Shown: positions 41,091-50,208 of the stretch, piece by piece
Layout: the number at the start of each line of letters is the position of its first letter
Position numbering within the stretch: the first letter of the stretch is position 1
DNA from: DYRB01 sp963845265
GTDB lineage: Bacteria; Pseudomonadota; Gammaproteobacteria; Chromatiales; Chromatiaceae
Direction: 5' to 3'
Length of the DNA: 64,000 nucleotides
Assembly (NCBI GenBank): GCA_963845265.1
Contig: CAWJRN010000010.1
Location: 279,503-343,502, forward strand
The notes under the pieces: generated by a model
The model's database searches: none
What the model saw: the letters and a program-made list of their open reading frames with translations, nothing else
Told to the model about the DNA's origin: nothing
Translations under genes and position numbers: made by a program

Positions 41091-41214
41091 CGATCATCGT
41101 TCCGGCCGACGAGCCTTGGTGGCCGCCTGCGGTCCGCAAAGCGGACCCTACGGGTCGTCGGCTCGCGTAGGGTCCGCTGCGCGGACCGTTTGCCAGTGGC
41201 CGGAACGATGATCG
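41091..41214. repeat. 124-bp nested inverted repeat
   Basis: The outer arms 41091-41107 (CGATCATCGTTCCGGCC) and 41198-41214 are perfect 17-bp inverted copies. The inner arms 41130-41152 and 41166-41188 pair at 21 of 23 positions around a short loop. It lies upstream of the adaptor gene in a gene-free stretch that continues to 41549. Confidence 0.75.
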
Positions 41215-41549
41215 ACGCCGTGGGTGTCCATGGCCGCGCAGCCGGAGAAAGCGCAGGGAGCAATCGACAGCACATGCGCGTTCGGTGAGATCATCCTCTT
41301 CGCCGCCGCCCTGGCCCTCGGCCTCTCGACGCCTACACGGTCTCAGGGAGCTGCTTGATCGGAAAACACGATGGTCGATTCGTGTCGGTTGCGGGCATTC
41401 TAAACCGTCGTCCAGAGCGAGATGCCTAAGTTTGTGTGCGGCTCTGATCGGGACCCTATCCGGCCCCGAGTGGTTGGATCTCCGAATCCGCCGCCGCTTA
41501 GCGGCACGGGAGGCGGAAGCACTGCGGGAGCAACGATGGCATCGCACAG

Positions 41550-42395
41550 GTGATTGAAATTCTGGACAAGTTGGAGCCGTGGCTGGTCGAAGCCTTTGTC
41601 GTTTCCAACATGTCGGCGCTCGGGCTTGGACTGACGTTGCGGCAGATCCGCGTTCCGCTGGGAAATCTGCGGCTTGTCGTGTTCGCGGCGATCACGAACT
41701 TCATTATCGTGCCATTGGTGGCAGTGGGTGTCGGCCAGTTGTTCGGCCTCGCGGCGACATTGGCGACCGGATTGCTCGTGCTGGGGCTTTCGGCCGGCGC
41801 ACCATTCATGCCGAAAGTGGCCGGGATTGCAAAGGGCGATGTCGCGCTGTCGGCGGGATTAGTGGTCCTCTTGATGGTCGGGACGACGATGTACATGCCG
41901 GTCGTCCTGCCGCAGGTGGTCGTGGGCGCACAGGTCGATTCGCTGCGGGTTACCCGGTTTCTCGTTCTGCTGATGCTGCTGCCTTTGGTTGGCGGGCTGA
42001 TGCTGAGAGCACGCCGTCCGGTCTTTGCGGGCAGGCTGCGACACATTCTCGATCAGGTTTCCACCGGTTTCCTGATCGCAGCGATCGTCGTGGTGATGAC
42101 CGTCAATTTCGACGCAGTGCTCCGGATTTCGGGATCCGGCGCGATCACCGCCGCGCTGTTGTTCACGCTCCTTGCGGCGCTGGCGGGCTGGTCACTGGGG
42201 ACAGGAGGCGTCGCCCAACGGTCGGTGCTCGGACTTGCTGCAGGATTCCGCAACGTGCCCGTGGCATTGATCGTCACCTTGCAGAACTTCGAGGATCCGG
42301 ATGTGTCGGTGATGGTCATCATCACGACTTTCGTCGCCCTCCTCGTCCTGGTGCCGGCCGCGTGGATCGTGGGGCTACGAACGCCGGACACATGA
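41550..42395 (+). CDS. BASS-family (bile acid:sodium symporter-like) transporter
   Basis: The 281-residue inner-membrane protein has about nine hydrophobic segments, for example LRLVVFAAITNFIIVPLVAV and LSAGLVVLLMVGTTMYMPVV. The conserved glycine-rich segments GLSAGAPFMPKVAGIAKGD (~78) and SVLGLAAGFRNVPVALIVTL (~226), with N and P, are those of the BASS fold. The start is the GTG at 41550, the first codon of the conserved region. The substrate is unknown: members move bile acids, pantoate, arsenite or other organic anions. It stands alone among decayed DNA. Confidence 0.8.
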   Translation: MIEILDKLEPWLVEAFVVSNMSALGLGLTLRQIRVPLGNLRLVVFAAITNFIIVPLVAVGVGQLFGLAATLATGLLVLGLSAGAPFMPKVAGIAKGDVALSAGLVVLLMVGTTMYMPVVLPQVVVGAQVDSLRVTRFLVLLMLLPLVGGLMLRARRPVFAGRLRHILDQVSTGFLIAAIVVVMTVNFDAVLRISGSGAITAALLFTLLAALAGWSLGTGGVAQRSVLGLAAGFRNVPVALIVTLQNFEDPDVSVMVIITTFVALLVLVPAAWIVGLRTPDT

Positions 42396-42884
42396 TCTGG
42401 CGGCCGCGCTGTCGCCCGCTGTCCAGACCAACGACTTCGGGACCGCGCAGCAGGCGCCGGCAATGACAGCCCGCAGGTTGGGCCGAGGAGGGAGTGCTAG
42501 AGCTCACTTTGTCTCACCGGATTTTCTCAAAAGGATCCGCGACAGCTCTTCCGGATTCCGGCACCGCCGCGATTGCTGGAGGCGAGGCACCGCTATTTTC
42601 GGTTGGGTCGGGCTATCGCTGCGTCCGCAGTCGGCCAACTCCGGACACCCAACCGTCGGCGCTGAGCGGCAGCAAGAAGCTGTTTGCGGTCACCGGCGGC
42701 TCTGAGCTTGGGCGGGTGGTTACGACCCAAGACGGCTACTGCCGCGCGCGGCGCCGATGTCCGCATGAGAACAGCAGCCAGACGCTAAGCTCCAACCGTC
42801 CGCCGTCTCATCCGGTGGCGCGGGGAGCCTAGGCCCGCCGCAAGCGAGCCCAACAACGGGTGACACAGCTCAGCGGGCGGGGCT
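42396..42884. other. Gene-free stretch upstream of the IS21 remnant
   Basis: I see no supportable gene on either strand. The words GTCCGCAGTCGGCCAACTCC and GCTGAGCGGCAGCAAG resemble dispersed decayed repeats elsewhere in this window (48540-48610). Confidence 0.35.
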
Positions 42885-43130
42885 TTGCTCTTTCACCAGC
42901 TCTCCAAGCTCTACAAGCACACCAGTGTGATGATCACCACCAACCTGACCTTGGCAGAGTGGGGCAGCGTCCTCACCGACACCAAAATGACCACGGCACT
43001 GCTCGACCGCCTCACCCGCCACCCCCACACCGTCGAGACCGGCAACGATTCCTACCGCTTCCGCCACAGCGGCGCGAGCGCCAAATCCAGGATCGAACCG
43101 AGGGAGCAAACCAAGCGGGGTGGGACAACC
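42885..43130 (+). pseudogene. IstB (IS21 family) C-terminal fragment
   Basis: MLFHQLSKLYKHTSVMITTN, LTLAEWGSVLTDTKMTTALL and DRLTRHPHTVETGNDSYRFR match the C-terminal third of IstB, the AAA+ transposition helper of IS21 elements. The N-terminal ATPase part with Walker A is missing and no istA is in the window, so this is a remnant. The frame continues past the usual IstB end to 43397. The right end of the element follows at 43207-43254. Confidence 0.85.
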
Positions 43131-43206
43131 CCTAACCACCCCCTAACCCCAACTACCGTTACTCTTGTCCAGAGGCGCTCTCTCTCAGGCGCGGCCTTCT
43201 TCCCTG

Positions 43207-43254
43207 GTCAATATTCAACCGGTACACCTGGGCAGAATTCGACCGGTATCAACA
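43207..43254 (+). repeat. IS21-type right end with repeated terminal motif
   Basis: TTCAACCGGTACACC followed by TTCGACCGGTATCAACA gives two copies of TTCRACCGGTAY at the expected place after istB. IS21 ends carry such multiple repeats, and the tip reads TGTTGATA on the other strand. Confidence 0.65.
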
Positions 43255-43381
43255 CCCCTGGAACGTCGAAGGGAACCAGGGAGATGCCGGTGAACGGCTG
43301 GGCGTCGTGTCGACGGAGGCGACCGCAAGACAGTGTCCCAACCGTGAGTTATTGTGTGTCTACGCGGATGAGGAGCAGTCG

Positions 43382-44173
43382 ATGCAGCAACGCATGAGAA
43401 AAGCTACTGGGCACGCCGTTCGGCGGGTGCTTTGGATACTCGCTGGCATCATCGCTGCCGGTGTAATCGGTGTCGCGTTCGTTCTCGCCTGGTCGGGCAT
43501 GGCTCCTGGCCTCTCCGCCTTGGTGGCTGCGGATCGAGCGAGAGACCTTGGCGTGCACTACACTGCGGTCAATCGACAGCAAGCCCTGAGCAAGTCCGGT
43601 GTCAGCTTCGAGCCAGACGATGGGTTTTCAGATCGCTCCGTTCTCAAAGATTCGTCGGTTTCGGTGCCCGCGACCCAAGGGCCCGATCAGCCCCAATGGA
43701 TCGATACCCGTTTTACGCAGGAGGAGCTGTCCGCGGTCCTTAACCATGACGCGTCCCGGTGGCTGCCCCTGCGGGACATGCAGCTGCGCCTTAGCGACGA
43801 TACGATTGAAGTATCCGGCCTGCTCGTGATGGACGAGGTTCCCAAATTTCTGGACAAACTAGGACCTCACTCGTACAGCGAGTCAGATTTGGCGCGCGTC
43901 GCTTACTACGTGGACAAGCTGCCGACCCTCGTCCCGGTTTATGTCAAAGCCGCGGGTGCCGTGCGCGACGGGATACTCAACTTGGCGCTTCGGGAACTCG
44001 AAATTGGACGTTTAAGCTTGCCCATTGACACGCTCGCGAAGCATGTGTCCACCAGCATCCGTGAGACAATCCGACGTACCGATCACTTCGCGATCGACTC
44101 GGCGATTCCTCAGGACGGCTTGATCGCATTCAGCGGGATCCTGCCCAAGACGATTGCTTTACGAGCCGACTGA
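43382..44173 (+). CDS. Membrane-anchored protein of unknown function
   Basis: The protein of about 263 residues starts MQQRMRKATGHAVRRVLWIL with one N-terminal membrane anchor (VLWILAGIIAAGVIGVAFVLAW). The rest is probably periplasmic and mixed alpha/beta: FTQEELSAVLNHDASRWLPL, RLSDDTIEVSGLLVMDEVPK, LVPVYVKAAGAVRDGILNLA, and it ends DGLIAFSGILPKTIAL. The alternating short strands around VSGLL resemble lipid-binding barrels, but I do not recognise the family. GC is lower than in core genes. An in-frame ATG also lies at 43307; 43382 is closer to the anchor. Confidence 0.65.
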   Translation: MQQRMRKATGHAVRRVLWILAGIIAAGVIGVAFVLAWSGMAPGLSALVAADRARDLGVHYTAVNRQQALSKSGVSFEPDDGFSDRSVLKDSSVSVPATQGPDQPQWIDTRFTQEELSAVLNHDASRWLPLRDMQLRLSDDTIEVSGLLVMDEVPKFLDKLGPHSYSESDLARVAYYVDKLPTLVPVYVKAAGAVRDGILNLALRELEIGRLSLPIDTLAKHVSTSIRETIRRTDHFAIDSAIPQDGLIAFSGILPKTIALRAD

Positions 44174-44279
44174 GGCGTTGTTAGGCTCGGAGAGTTGCCG
44201 CCCCTCGTGAAACCCGACGGGACTCCGAGGCGCCCTGGGTGACTCAGGGCGGCGACCCTCCGTTTTGCCCATCACCGCA

Positions 44280-44441
44280 CCTGATTAGAAAGATGTTTCA
44301 GCCAACCGCTTTTTCGCCTGGGAAGCCGCCAACCCGACCCGCCAAAGGCGCCGAATTTGCCACAGATCAGCCCTGGGTAGTGCAATTCTGGACCGGTTAC
44401 AACGCTCAGCGGCGTTAGCTGAAGATCCTTTCTAATCAGGA
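44280..44441. repeat. MITE-like element of about 160 bp
   Basis: The left end CCTGATTAGAAAGAT (44280-44294) and right end ATCCTTTCTAATCAGG (44425-44440) are inverted repeats. They extend with gaps through GTTTCAGCCAAC and GTTAGCTGAAGAT to about 25 bp. The inside is non-coding. Size and ends fit a non-autonomous miniature element. Confidence 0.55.
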
Positions 44442-45695
44442 TCGACTCGGCATCCGGCTTCTGCACCTGGGCGTCCACGCAGGGTCGAGGCGTGAGCCCA
44501 GACAAGCTAGGAGCGCACAAATGAGCAACCAAGCCATACCCGCTCGTTCGCCGCCGCGGATCTCAGGTGGCCGCATGCGACCGATGGTCTTGCCGCTCAC
44601 CAGAACGTCCCACGCCCAGCCGCCCACCTTGCTCGTGGTCAGTCGCCACGGTCTGGTAGGTGCGGATAACCTCGGGTGTCGCGGCCACTGACCTTGCTGG
44701 GGCATTCAGGGCCTCATGGGCGGATTCGACAAGCGCGACCAGGACAGCACCGCGGCCAGGACCAAGGCGTCCACCTTGGTAACGATATCGACATGTAAAT
44801 ATGCCTGAATCGGCTTGGCCTCGGTCGCCGATCGGGTCGCGGATGCTGCATTGCTTCTTGCAATAGCCTGAATCACGAGCATTGCGTAGGGCGGAGTAAC
44901 TCTCACCCTGGGGTCGCAGTCGGCCAGGAGCAGCCGACCTGATGCCCGGAAGCAGCGACGGCAATACGAGGTACAGCGGCCGCTCGGGAGATTGGGGCGG
45001 GGAGGACGTAACTGCTCCAGCGATTTCGTGGTCTGGTACCGATTCCCGCCCCAAGCACCCCTGTGCCAGGGCGTTAATCTGATCTCGGGCCTTCCCTTCA
45101 TCCCATGCGCGGCCGATGTAGACCGACCGGACCCTGTCGCCGACCTTCTGGTGCAACCTTGGGTAACCTCTCCACGGTCACCAGAGCCACGGGTGCGCTC
45201 GGCTCATGCCCGCGGTCACGGTGGGCTAGGTGGTCGCCAGGTAGCCCCAGACGACCGCGCACGATGGACGGTTAGGGATCTTAGGCGCGACTGCGCGACC
45301 TAACTGACGAGCCTTTACGAGTCGAAACCCCATGGTTAGCAAATGTGACCTGCGAAAGATCCACGCAATGTTGCGCGCTCATCGCAAGGCCCCGCTGTTC
45401 GCGAAATCGACTGGTGGAAACCCCTGGACCAAGGGCCAGACGTTCGGCTCAACCAAACCCGCCGTCCGCGGGAGCAAACGCGTTGATCCGCACGAGCGCG
45501 TGTCAATGCGCCAGAACCGCATCAACGCTGGGGCAGGGTCAATACCTTGCCGTCTTTGCGGTGTTACGCCAGCAATGCCAGGCGACGGCGGTTTGCTCGG
45601 GGCGGCGATGAGCGTAGGCAGCGGGACGGCATCCCTGTGGGTTGGCGGCCATATCGGCAGCGCGGCATGATGACGTGGATAGCGCGCAGACGCTA
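44442..45695. other. Long stretch of decayed sequence
   Basis: About 1.25 kb in which no frame on either strand gives a protein I can support. On the minus strand 44706-45101 (for example AYLHVDIVTKVDALVLAAVL) has some protein-like character but no recognised family. The stretch separates the MITE-like element from the conjugation-gene remnant. Confidence 0.35.
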
Positions 45696-46077
45696 TCAAT
45701 CTCGTGACGTTAGCACCGCGTGGAAGGTCCTGCCGATGTCCCAGGCGCCCGAGCGGCGCACGCAGGGGGCGCGCCGCAGGCCGCGGTCGTTGAGCCAGAT
45801 GAGGAAGCGCTGCTGGTAGTAGCCGTCGGGGCGGTTGCGCTTGAGGCCCTGGAAGAGGGGCGCGGTGGCCACCACCCACGGTCCCGACGACACCGACGCC
45901 GGTCAGGCCGAAGCCCATGGTGACGGCGCCCATCAGGCCGGCCAGGAGCAGACTCACCGGCAGCCAGACCAGCGCCGCCACACCGACGATGACCCCCAGC
46001 TCGGAGGAGGCGCAGCCCTTGAAGATGGCCGGCTCGGCGTTCAGCCGATCGGCGAGGATGTCTTCGCGGGCCGCCAT
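45696..46077 (-). pseudogene. ICE conjugation protein (TIGR03750-like), frameshifted
   Basis: MAAREDILADRLNAEPAIFK, then CASSELGVIVGVAALVWLPV and LAGLMGAVTMGFGLTGVGVV in one frame, continue as ATAPLFQGLKRNRPDGYYQQ and CVRRSGAWDIGRTF in another. This is the two-membrane-segment VirB3/TIGR03750-type protein of integrative conjugative elements. One phase change lies near 45880. Just upstream on the same strand (about 46140-46087) a short tail LILASYLLTDASGVI looks like the end of the preceding ICE membrane gene. No other ICE gene is in view. Confidence 0.7.
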
Positions 46078-46363
46078 GGGGACCTCAGATAACGCCGCTG
46101 GCGTCGGTCAGCAGGTAGCTGGCGAGGATCAGGACGATGGAAAAATACAAAAAAGACGGGGAAAGCTGTCATTTTCGCCGTATCTCGAAAAAATCGATCG
46201 AAAATCACCGGTTTTTCCTGCCGCCTGCGGCCGCTGGGTGGCACGACCGAGGCCGCCCACCCTAAGTCGGACAGCCTCCTAGGATCCGCTTGAGGCTTGC
46301 TCCATCTACTTTCTTCTCCGAGTACCGTTTTACGACCAAAAAATAGCCTTTTTTCGTCTTGTC

Positions 46364-47278
46364 TCAGGTGACTTCGGTTTCCTCGAGGAACCACTCGTAG
46401 GGCGTGTTCTTGAGTTCGACCACAATCTCCTCGTGGTTCTCGAGCAGTTCGTCCAAGCGCTGCGGCGTGGCCTTCAACAACCGGGGCTCGACGTCGAACC
46501 CGGTGGCAGAAACCCCGAGAAAGGCCGCGACGGACGACACGACGGCGTGGTGGAAGATTTGGCTGTTCCGGGCGTCGCGCTCGAACAGTTCCTCGTAGGT
46601 CAGCTCGAAGCAGGAGGTATTGTCGTTGAGGAACCGCCTGAGACGCCTGGTCGCATCGTCATACGCCTCGAAACGCTTGATCATCCTTCCCGCACCGGCA
46701 TCGAGCTGGATTTTCCGGGGGACCTTTTGGATGTACTCCTGCGCCGGCTTGTCGCTCGCCCAAAAATGGCACTTGCCACTCAGGTCGTCATACGTTTTTT
46801 TTCTGAGAAGCATCAACTTGTTCGAGAGCTCCCTCCTGAGATAGTTTTTGCGAACAAGGAAAATGAATCGAACGGGGCGCTGCTTGATGATCTTGAGAAC
46901 ATTGGGCTCGTCGAAGGGTCCTTCCCAGGGTGCGGGCAGATGTCGTAGGAGCGCGTACTTGATGTCGTAGACACAGATATCCGTTGATGCCTTGGTCCGC
47001 GCGGCGAGATCCCGCAGGCTTCCCAGGTACGACGCAAAGGTTTCGTGATTGCGCGAAGGGAAGACCAGATCCGGGTTTTTCCCAACCCTGTCACGGAGAT
47101 ACTGGTAGTAGCTCAGTTCGTAACCCTCATTAAAGAGTTCGCCGAAACAGGAGATCCTTGGATGTGTTTCCAGGAATGAGCGAAGTACTGTCGTACCCGA
47201 GCGCGAGCGGGCAATGATGAAACAATCCTGATACGGTTCGTTATTGTCTTCTGTGGTAAGCATGTCATTGTCTTGCAT
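46364..47278 (-). CDS. Sulfotransferase family protein
   Basis: The 304-residue protein has the PAPS-binding motif DCFIIARSRSGTTVLRSFL (~18-36) near the N-terminus and a second motif VRFIFLVRKNYLRRELSNKL (~135-154) for the 3'-phosphate. FELTYEELFE (~235) is also usual. It resembles Stf0/NodH-like carbohydrate sulfotransferases. Codon use is more AT-rich and Lys/Asn-rich than in neighbours, suggesting transfer. A remnant of a capsule-type ABC ATPase lies directly upstream on the same strand, so the gene may come from a surface-polysaccharide cluster. Confidence 0.8.
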   Translation of the reverse strand: MQDNDMLTTEDNNEPYQDCFIIARSRSGTTVLRSFLETHPRISCFGELFNEGYELSYYQYLRDRVGKNPDLVFPSRNHETFASYLGSLRDLAARTKASTDICVYDIKYALLRHLPAPWEGPFDEPNVLKIIKQRPVRFIFLVRKNYLRRELSNKLMLLRKKTYDDLSGKCHFWASDKPAQEYIQKVPRKIQLDAGAGRMIKRFEAYDDATRRLRRFLNDNTSCFELTYEELFERDARNSQIFHHAVVSSVAAFLGVSATGFDVEPRLLKATPQRLDELLENHEEIVVELKNTPYEWFLEETEVT

Positions 47279-47304
47279 GGGTGCTTCGAGTGTCCGTCAA
47301 GGGG

Positions 47305-47487
47305 TTGGCGTCTCCTCGCCGCAAGACGGTGAGCCGGCGGCTCAGGTCTCACATTCACCGATTCGCGGAAGTTCTTCAGGATTTCTGCCGTCGGACTACT
47401 CACAAATCTCTTGCCGTGCTCGATCCAGACGAGACGATCGCACAAAGCGCTTAGTTTTGCGTGGTTGTGAGAGAGAGTAGAGTTCGG
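47305..47487 (-). pseudogene. KpsT-like polysaccharide ABC ATPase, 3' fragment
   Basis: TLSHNHAKLSALCDRLVWIE (the H-loop SH and the domain end) followed by HGKRFVSSPTAEILKNFRES is the C-terminal end of an ABC-2 type polysaccharide-export ATPase. The frame is closed by a TAG just upstream, and nothing of Walker A or the signature motif remains. It reads on without a stop into the sulfotransferase region (to 47113), so the natural stop is also lost. Confidence 0.65.
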
Positions 47488-47714
47488 CTATCTGCTGGTT
47501 CGAGCGGATGTGGTTACGCCACGCTGCCGGGGGAGGGTAGCAACAACAAACGCCTTTTTGGTGAATCAGGAAAGTATCGAAAGGTCACAGAGTTGTCGGT
47601 ATGAACCTCAGCCGAGCAGCATGCAGGGGATTTTTCATCCACCAGCGACCGTCACGAGTTGACTCAACGGATAAGCACCTCAGTCGAGCACGATACCGCC
47701 TCGCCTGACGGTGA

Positions 47715-47864
47715 CTGGCAGTGGACTGGCCCGCCATCGACATCGCCAAGGGCGTCACCGACCGCATCCGCCGTGGCGACCAATCCGTCGTCCACATCGA
47801 GGACGTCCGGGACTTCGTGCAGGAGGAACTCATGCGCCAGGGCCACTTCAAGGCCGAGGGGTAG
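47715..47864 (+). pseudogene. ATP-cone fragment of a ribonucleotide reductase
   Basis: DWPAIDIAKGVTDRIRRGDQ followed by SVVHIEDVRDFVQEELMRQG matches the ATP-cone regulatory domain at the N-terminus of ribonucleotide reductases. The fragment is closed by a TGA just upstream and by a TAG after HFKAEG, where the catalytic part should begin (usually KVAKAYILYR). No reductase domain follows. It is a stray domain, or a start of the gene left behind. Confidence 0.65.
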
Positions 47865-48079
47865 GAAATTCAACCGTCCCACAACCATATCGGGCGGACG
47901 ATAGCCTGAACGCGGGTGGCGAGCAAGGCCGGCGGAGGCGCTATCTGGTGCTTGCATATGGGCGAGGGAGCCACTTCCGGGGGAGCCGGGGCGGAACATG
48001 CGAATACGGCGTGGGACAGAGCACGCGTAGCACGAGCTGCCCCGAACGGCCCATTTGAGCGTCGGTGTCCGCAACGCCT

Positions 48080-48362
48080 ACCAAGTCGACGCTCTGATCG
48101 AACTGGTACTTGGGCTCAGATTGTGCCATCGCATCCCAGTCCGGTAGGGCCTCGATTCCCTCGTCCCAACCCGGCGGTCCGCGCGCGGACGTGATCGGTG
48201 GCGGCTTCGGGGGCTCGCCGATGTGGGTGAGGATGGGTTCCACTGGGGCGGCCTCGGTGATGAAGGCGACGATGCACATGTCGGCGCCGCAGTGGGGGCA
48301 GACCAGCGGCAGTACCACAAACGGACGCGCGAGCAGCATGGCCCACAAGTAGTGCGCCGGGG
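48080..48362 (-). pseudogene. IS91-family transposase, 3' fragment
   Basis: HYLWAMLLARPFVVLPLVCP, HCGADMCIVAFITEAAPVEP and ILTHIGEPPKPPPI, then LPDWDAMAQSEPKYQFDQSV, is the C-terminal end of IS91/ISCR-like transposases (rolling-circle, Y2 type), including the CPxCG knuckle. The catalytic part is absent. The usual end QFDQRVAW has changed to QFDQSVDLV and reads on. Confidence 0.75.
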
Positions 48363-48430
48363 AGTGGCAGCGTGGCGCCACGCCGTATCGGTATAGGCAG
48401 TGGCACCCAGGCGCAGCAGCTGCAGGGACT

Positions 48431-48480
48431 GCGGCGAACGTCCACTTTGCTTTGGACTGCTGCCATTGAGTTTGGGGAGC
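48431..48480 (-). repeat. Dispersed repeat, copy 1
   Basis: On the minus strand CTCAATGGCAGCAGTCCAA followed by GTGGACGTTCGCC is shared with plus-strand bases 53264-53302, with a few differences. It is a decayed intergenic repeat rather than a gene. Confidence 0.5.
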
Positions 48481-48969
48481 GGCTGTCTCCTTTGGGTCGT
48501 CTGGCGCCAGTGGGCCACGCGCCCGGCCGGTCCCCGGCCTCCGACACATCTGGCCGACAGCAGTCGGCCAGCTGCGGACACTCACCCTCCCGTGCCGAGC
48601 GGCAGGTTCTATTGGCATTGCGGTCAGTGCCCGTCCCGAGCTGGAACAGGTCGAACCGCCCCGCTTCTGGCGTCGCTTGCAATCTGCCCCGAGCGGCAAC
48701 AGTGTCCCAGTACCTGCCCCTTGGTTAACCGGATCTGACATCCCGGGTTGGAGGGGTCGGGTGCCTGTCCCTGGACGACTTCAGGCGGTCGCCGGGGGTC
48801 CGGGCTAGGACGGGGCCCTGATTACGCTCTTCCATGGCCCGAGTGAGACTGGCGGGGGCCCCTGATCAACGCTGATCGCCAGGTCATCGCCCTACTTCTC
48901 CGTCTGGCCCGGAGGGTGCTGGAGCGTCGCCTGGGCTAGGGGGCCGTAGGCAGGATGCCACCGGGCGCC

Positions 48970-49392
48970 TCAGCGCCACAGGAAGCCGAATAGCCCCCTC
49001 TTGCGCCTGGATCCCCGTGGCTTGTCCTGGGCCTTGGGCTTGAAGAGGTCCGTTTCCTTGACGGGCGGTGGGGCGTGGACGCCCCATCCCTCGGTCTCGC
49101 GCACATACTGCAGGACGCGCAGCTTCTCCTGCTCGCTCAGGGGGAAGCGGGTGATGTTTTGCAGCATGTAGCCCTTCAGGCTCAACAGCTCGTCCAGCAC
49201 CTCCGGGGGGAAACCCGACCGGCCCAAACGTTCCTTTTCTACCAGCGCGGTATTGGTGACGTAGTCGACGAACTCCGGGGTCCCCCACAGGAGTTCGAGT
49301 CTCTCGACGAGGTGTGGATAACGCTGCACATGACGCGTAAGAGGAAACGCCGGCACACCAGTGTCTGATCCCGATGGGGTAGTTGCGCTCAT
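48970..49392 (-). CDS. Conserved hypothetical protein
   Basis: The 140-residue soluble protein contains PLTRHVQRYPHLVERLELLW and TPEFVDYVTNTALVEKERLG, then SGFPPEVLDELLSLKGYMLQ, a mostly helical fold, and a basic C-terminus (GSRRKRGLFGFLWR). The composition and strong third-position GC argue that it is a real gene. I do not recognise a family. It is monocistronic on the minus strand between the IS91 remnant and the phosphatidyltransferase remnant. Confidence 0.65.
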   Translation of the reverse strand: MSATTPSGSDTGVPAFPLTRHVQRYPHLVERLELLWGTPEFVDYVTNTALVEKERLGRSGFPPEVLDELLSLKGYMLQNITRFPLSEQEKLRVLQYVRETEGWGVHAPPPVKETDLFKPKAQDKPRGSRRKRGLFGFLWR

Positions 49393-49477
49393 GATCCGTT
49401 GTCTTGCCTCACTCCCCTGCCACGTTTAGGAGCCAGAGCAATCCGAGCACCATGCGGCGGACCGTGAGGGGAGCCGG

Positions 49478-50005
49478 TCAGCCGCCGTGCAGGTCCGTCT
49501 GTCTGGCCTTGCGCCCCCAAACCGAGACGTACAAGGCTCCGCTTACCAGGATACTCGCCAGAACGGCCCAGACCAACGCATCGACGATACTAGGGCCATG
49601 GGCCTGGCGCCGGCGATCACGAAGACCACCGGCAGGATCTGGCGCAGGGTGTTGACCATGCCTGAGACGATGGGAGTGTGCCTCCAGTTCCTCGTCCCGG
49701 TGGGTGTAGAGCAGGGGCACGCCGGCAATGAGCGGATCGCGGGCGGCCGCCGCGACCACCAGCCAGACGGGGATCGGAAGCGGTGACTCCAGGACCAGGA
49801 TCCAGGCGACCAGGACTACTTGGTCGGCCAAGGGATCGAGGATGCTGCCCAGGCGCAAGTGCAAGCCATAGTGTTTGGCGAAGAAGCCGTTGAGCCCGTC
49901 GGAGAGCCCGGCGGCCAGAAACAGTGCAAGGGCGCAGGCATCAGGGCGCCCCAGCAGCATGAAACCGCCAGCCGCGGGAAGCTTACGCTCGCTGGATTGC
50001 ACCGA
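49478..50005 (-). pseudogene. CDP-alcohol phosphatidyltransferase (PgsA-like), broken
   Basis: FLAAGLSDGLNGFFAKHYGL followed by RLGSILDPLADQVVLVAWIL is the catalytic region of CDP-alcohol phosphatidyltransferases (D-x2-D-G-x2-A-R...G-x3-D-x3-D), with Asn in place of the second Asp and Lys in place of Arg. The N-terminal first membrane segment is missing. The frame shifts near 49690 (to TPIVSGMVNTLRQILPVVFV) and back near 49600 before ALYVSVWGRKARQTD. It is non-functional as written. Confidence 0.7.
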
Positions 50006-50208
50006 GGCTCGCCGGACAAGTGCGTACGCCCTGCCCCCCCATCCGCGCCAGCGGGCGGGCGCCAGGCGGGCTTGTTGCGTGGCCCCACTGCATGCCGGGA
50101 GCACGCTCACCGCGAGTGCAGCGAGCGACGGGAGGCTATGCTCCCGTTGGTAGCCGCGCGAAGCGGCGTGGTGGCTTGCAGCCGAGACGTCAACCGGGGC
50201 CTGCTGTG

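Noticed and set aside
44563..45156. Minus-strand frame of 197 codons as a gene
   Set aside because: No family, no start signal, and a composition unlike neighbouring real genes. A competing frame covers the same DNA.
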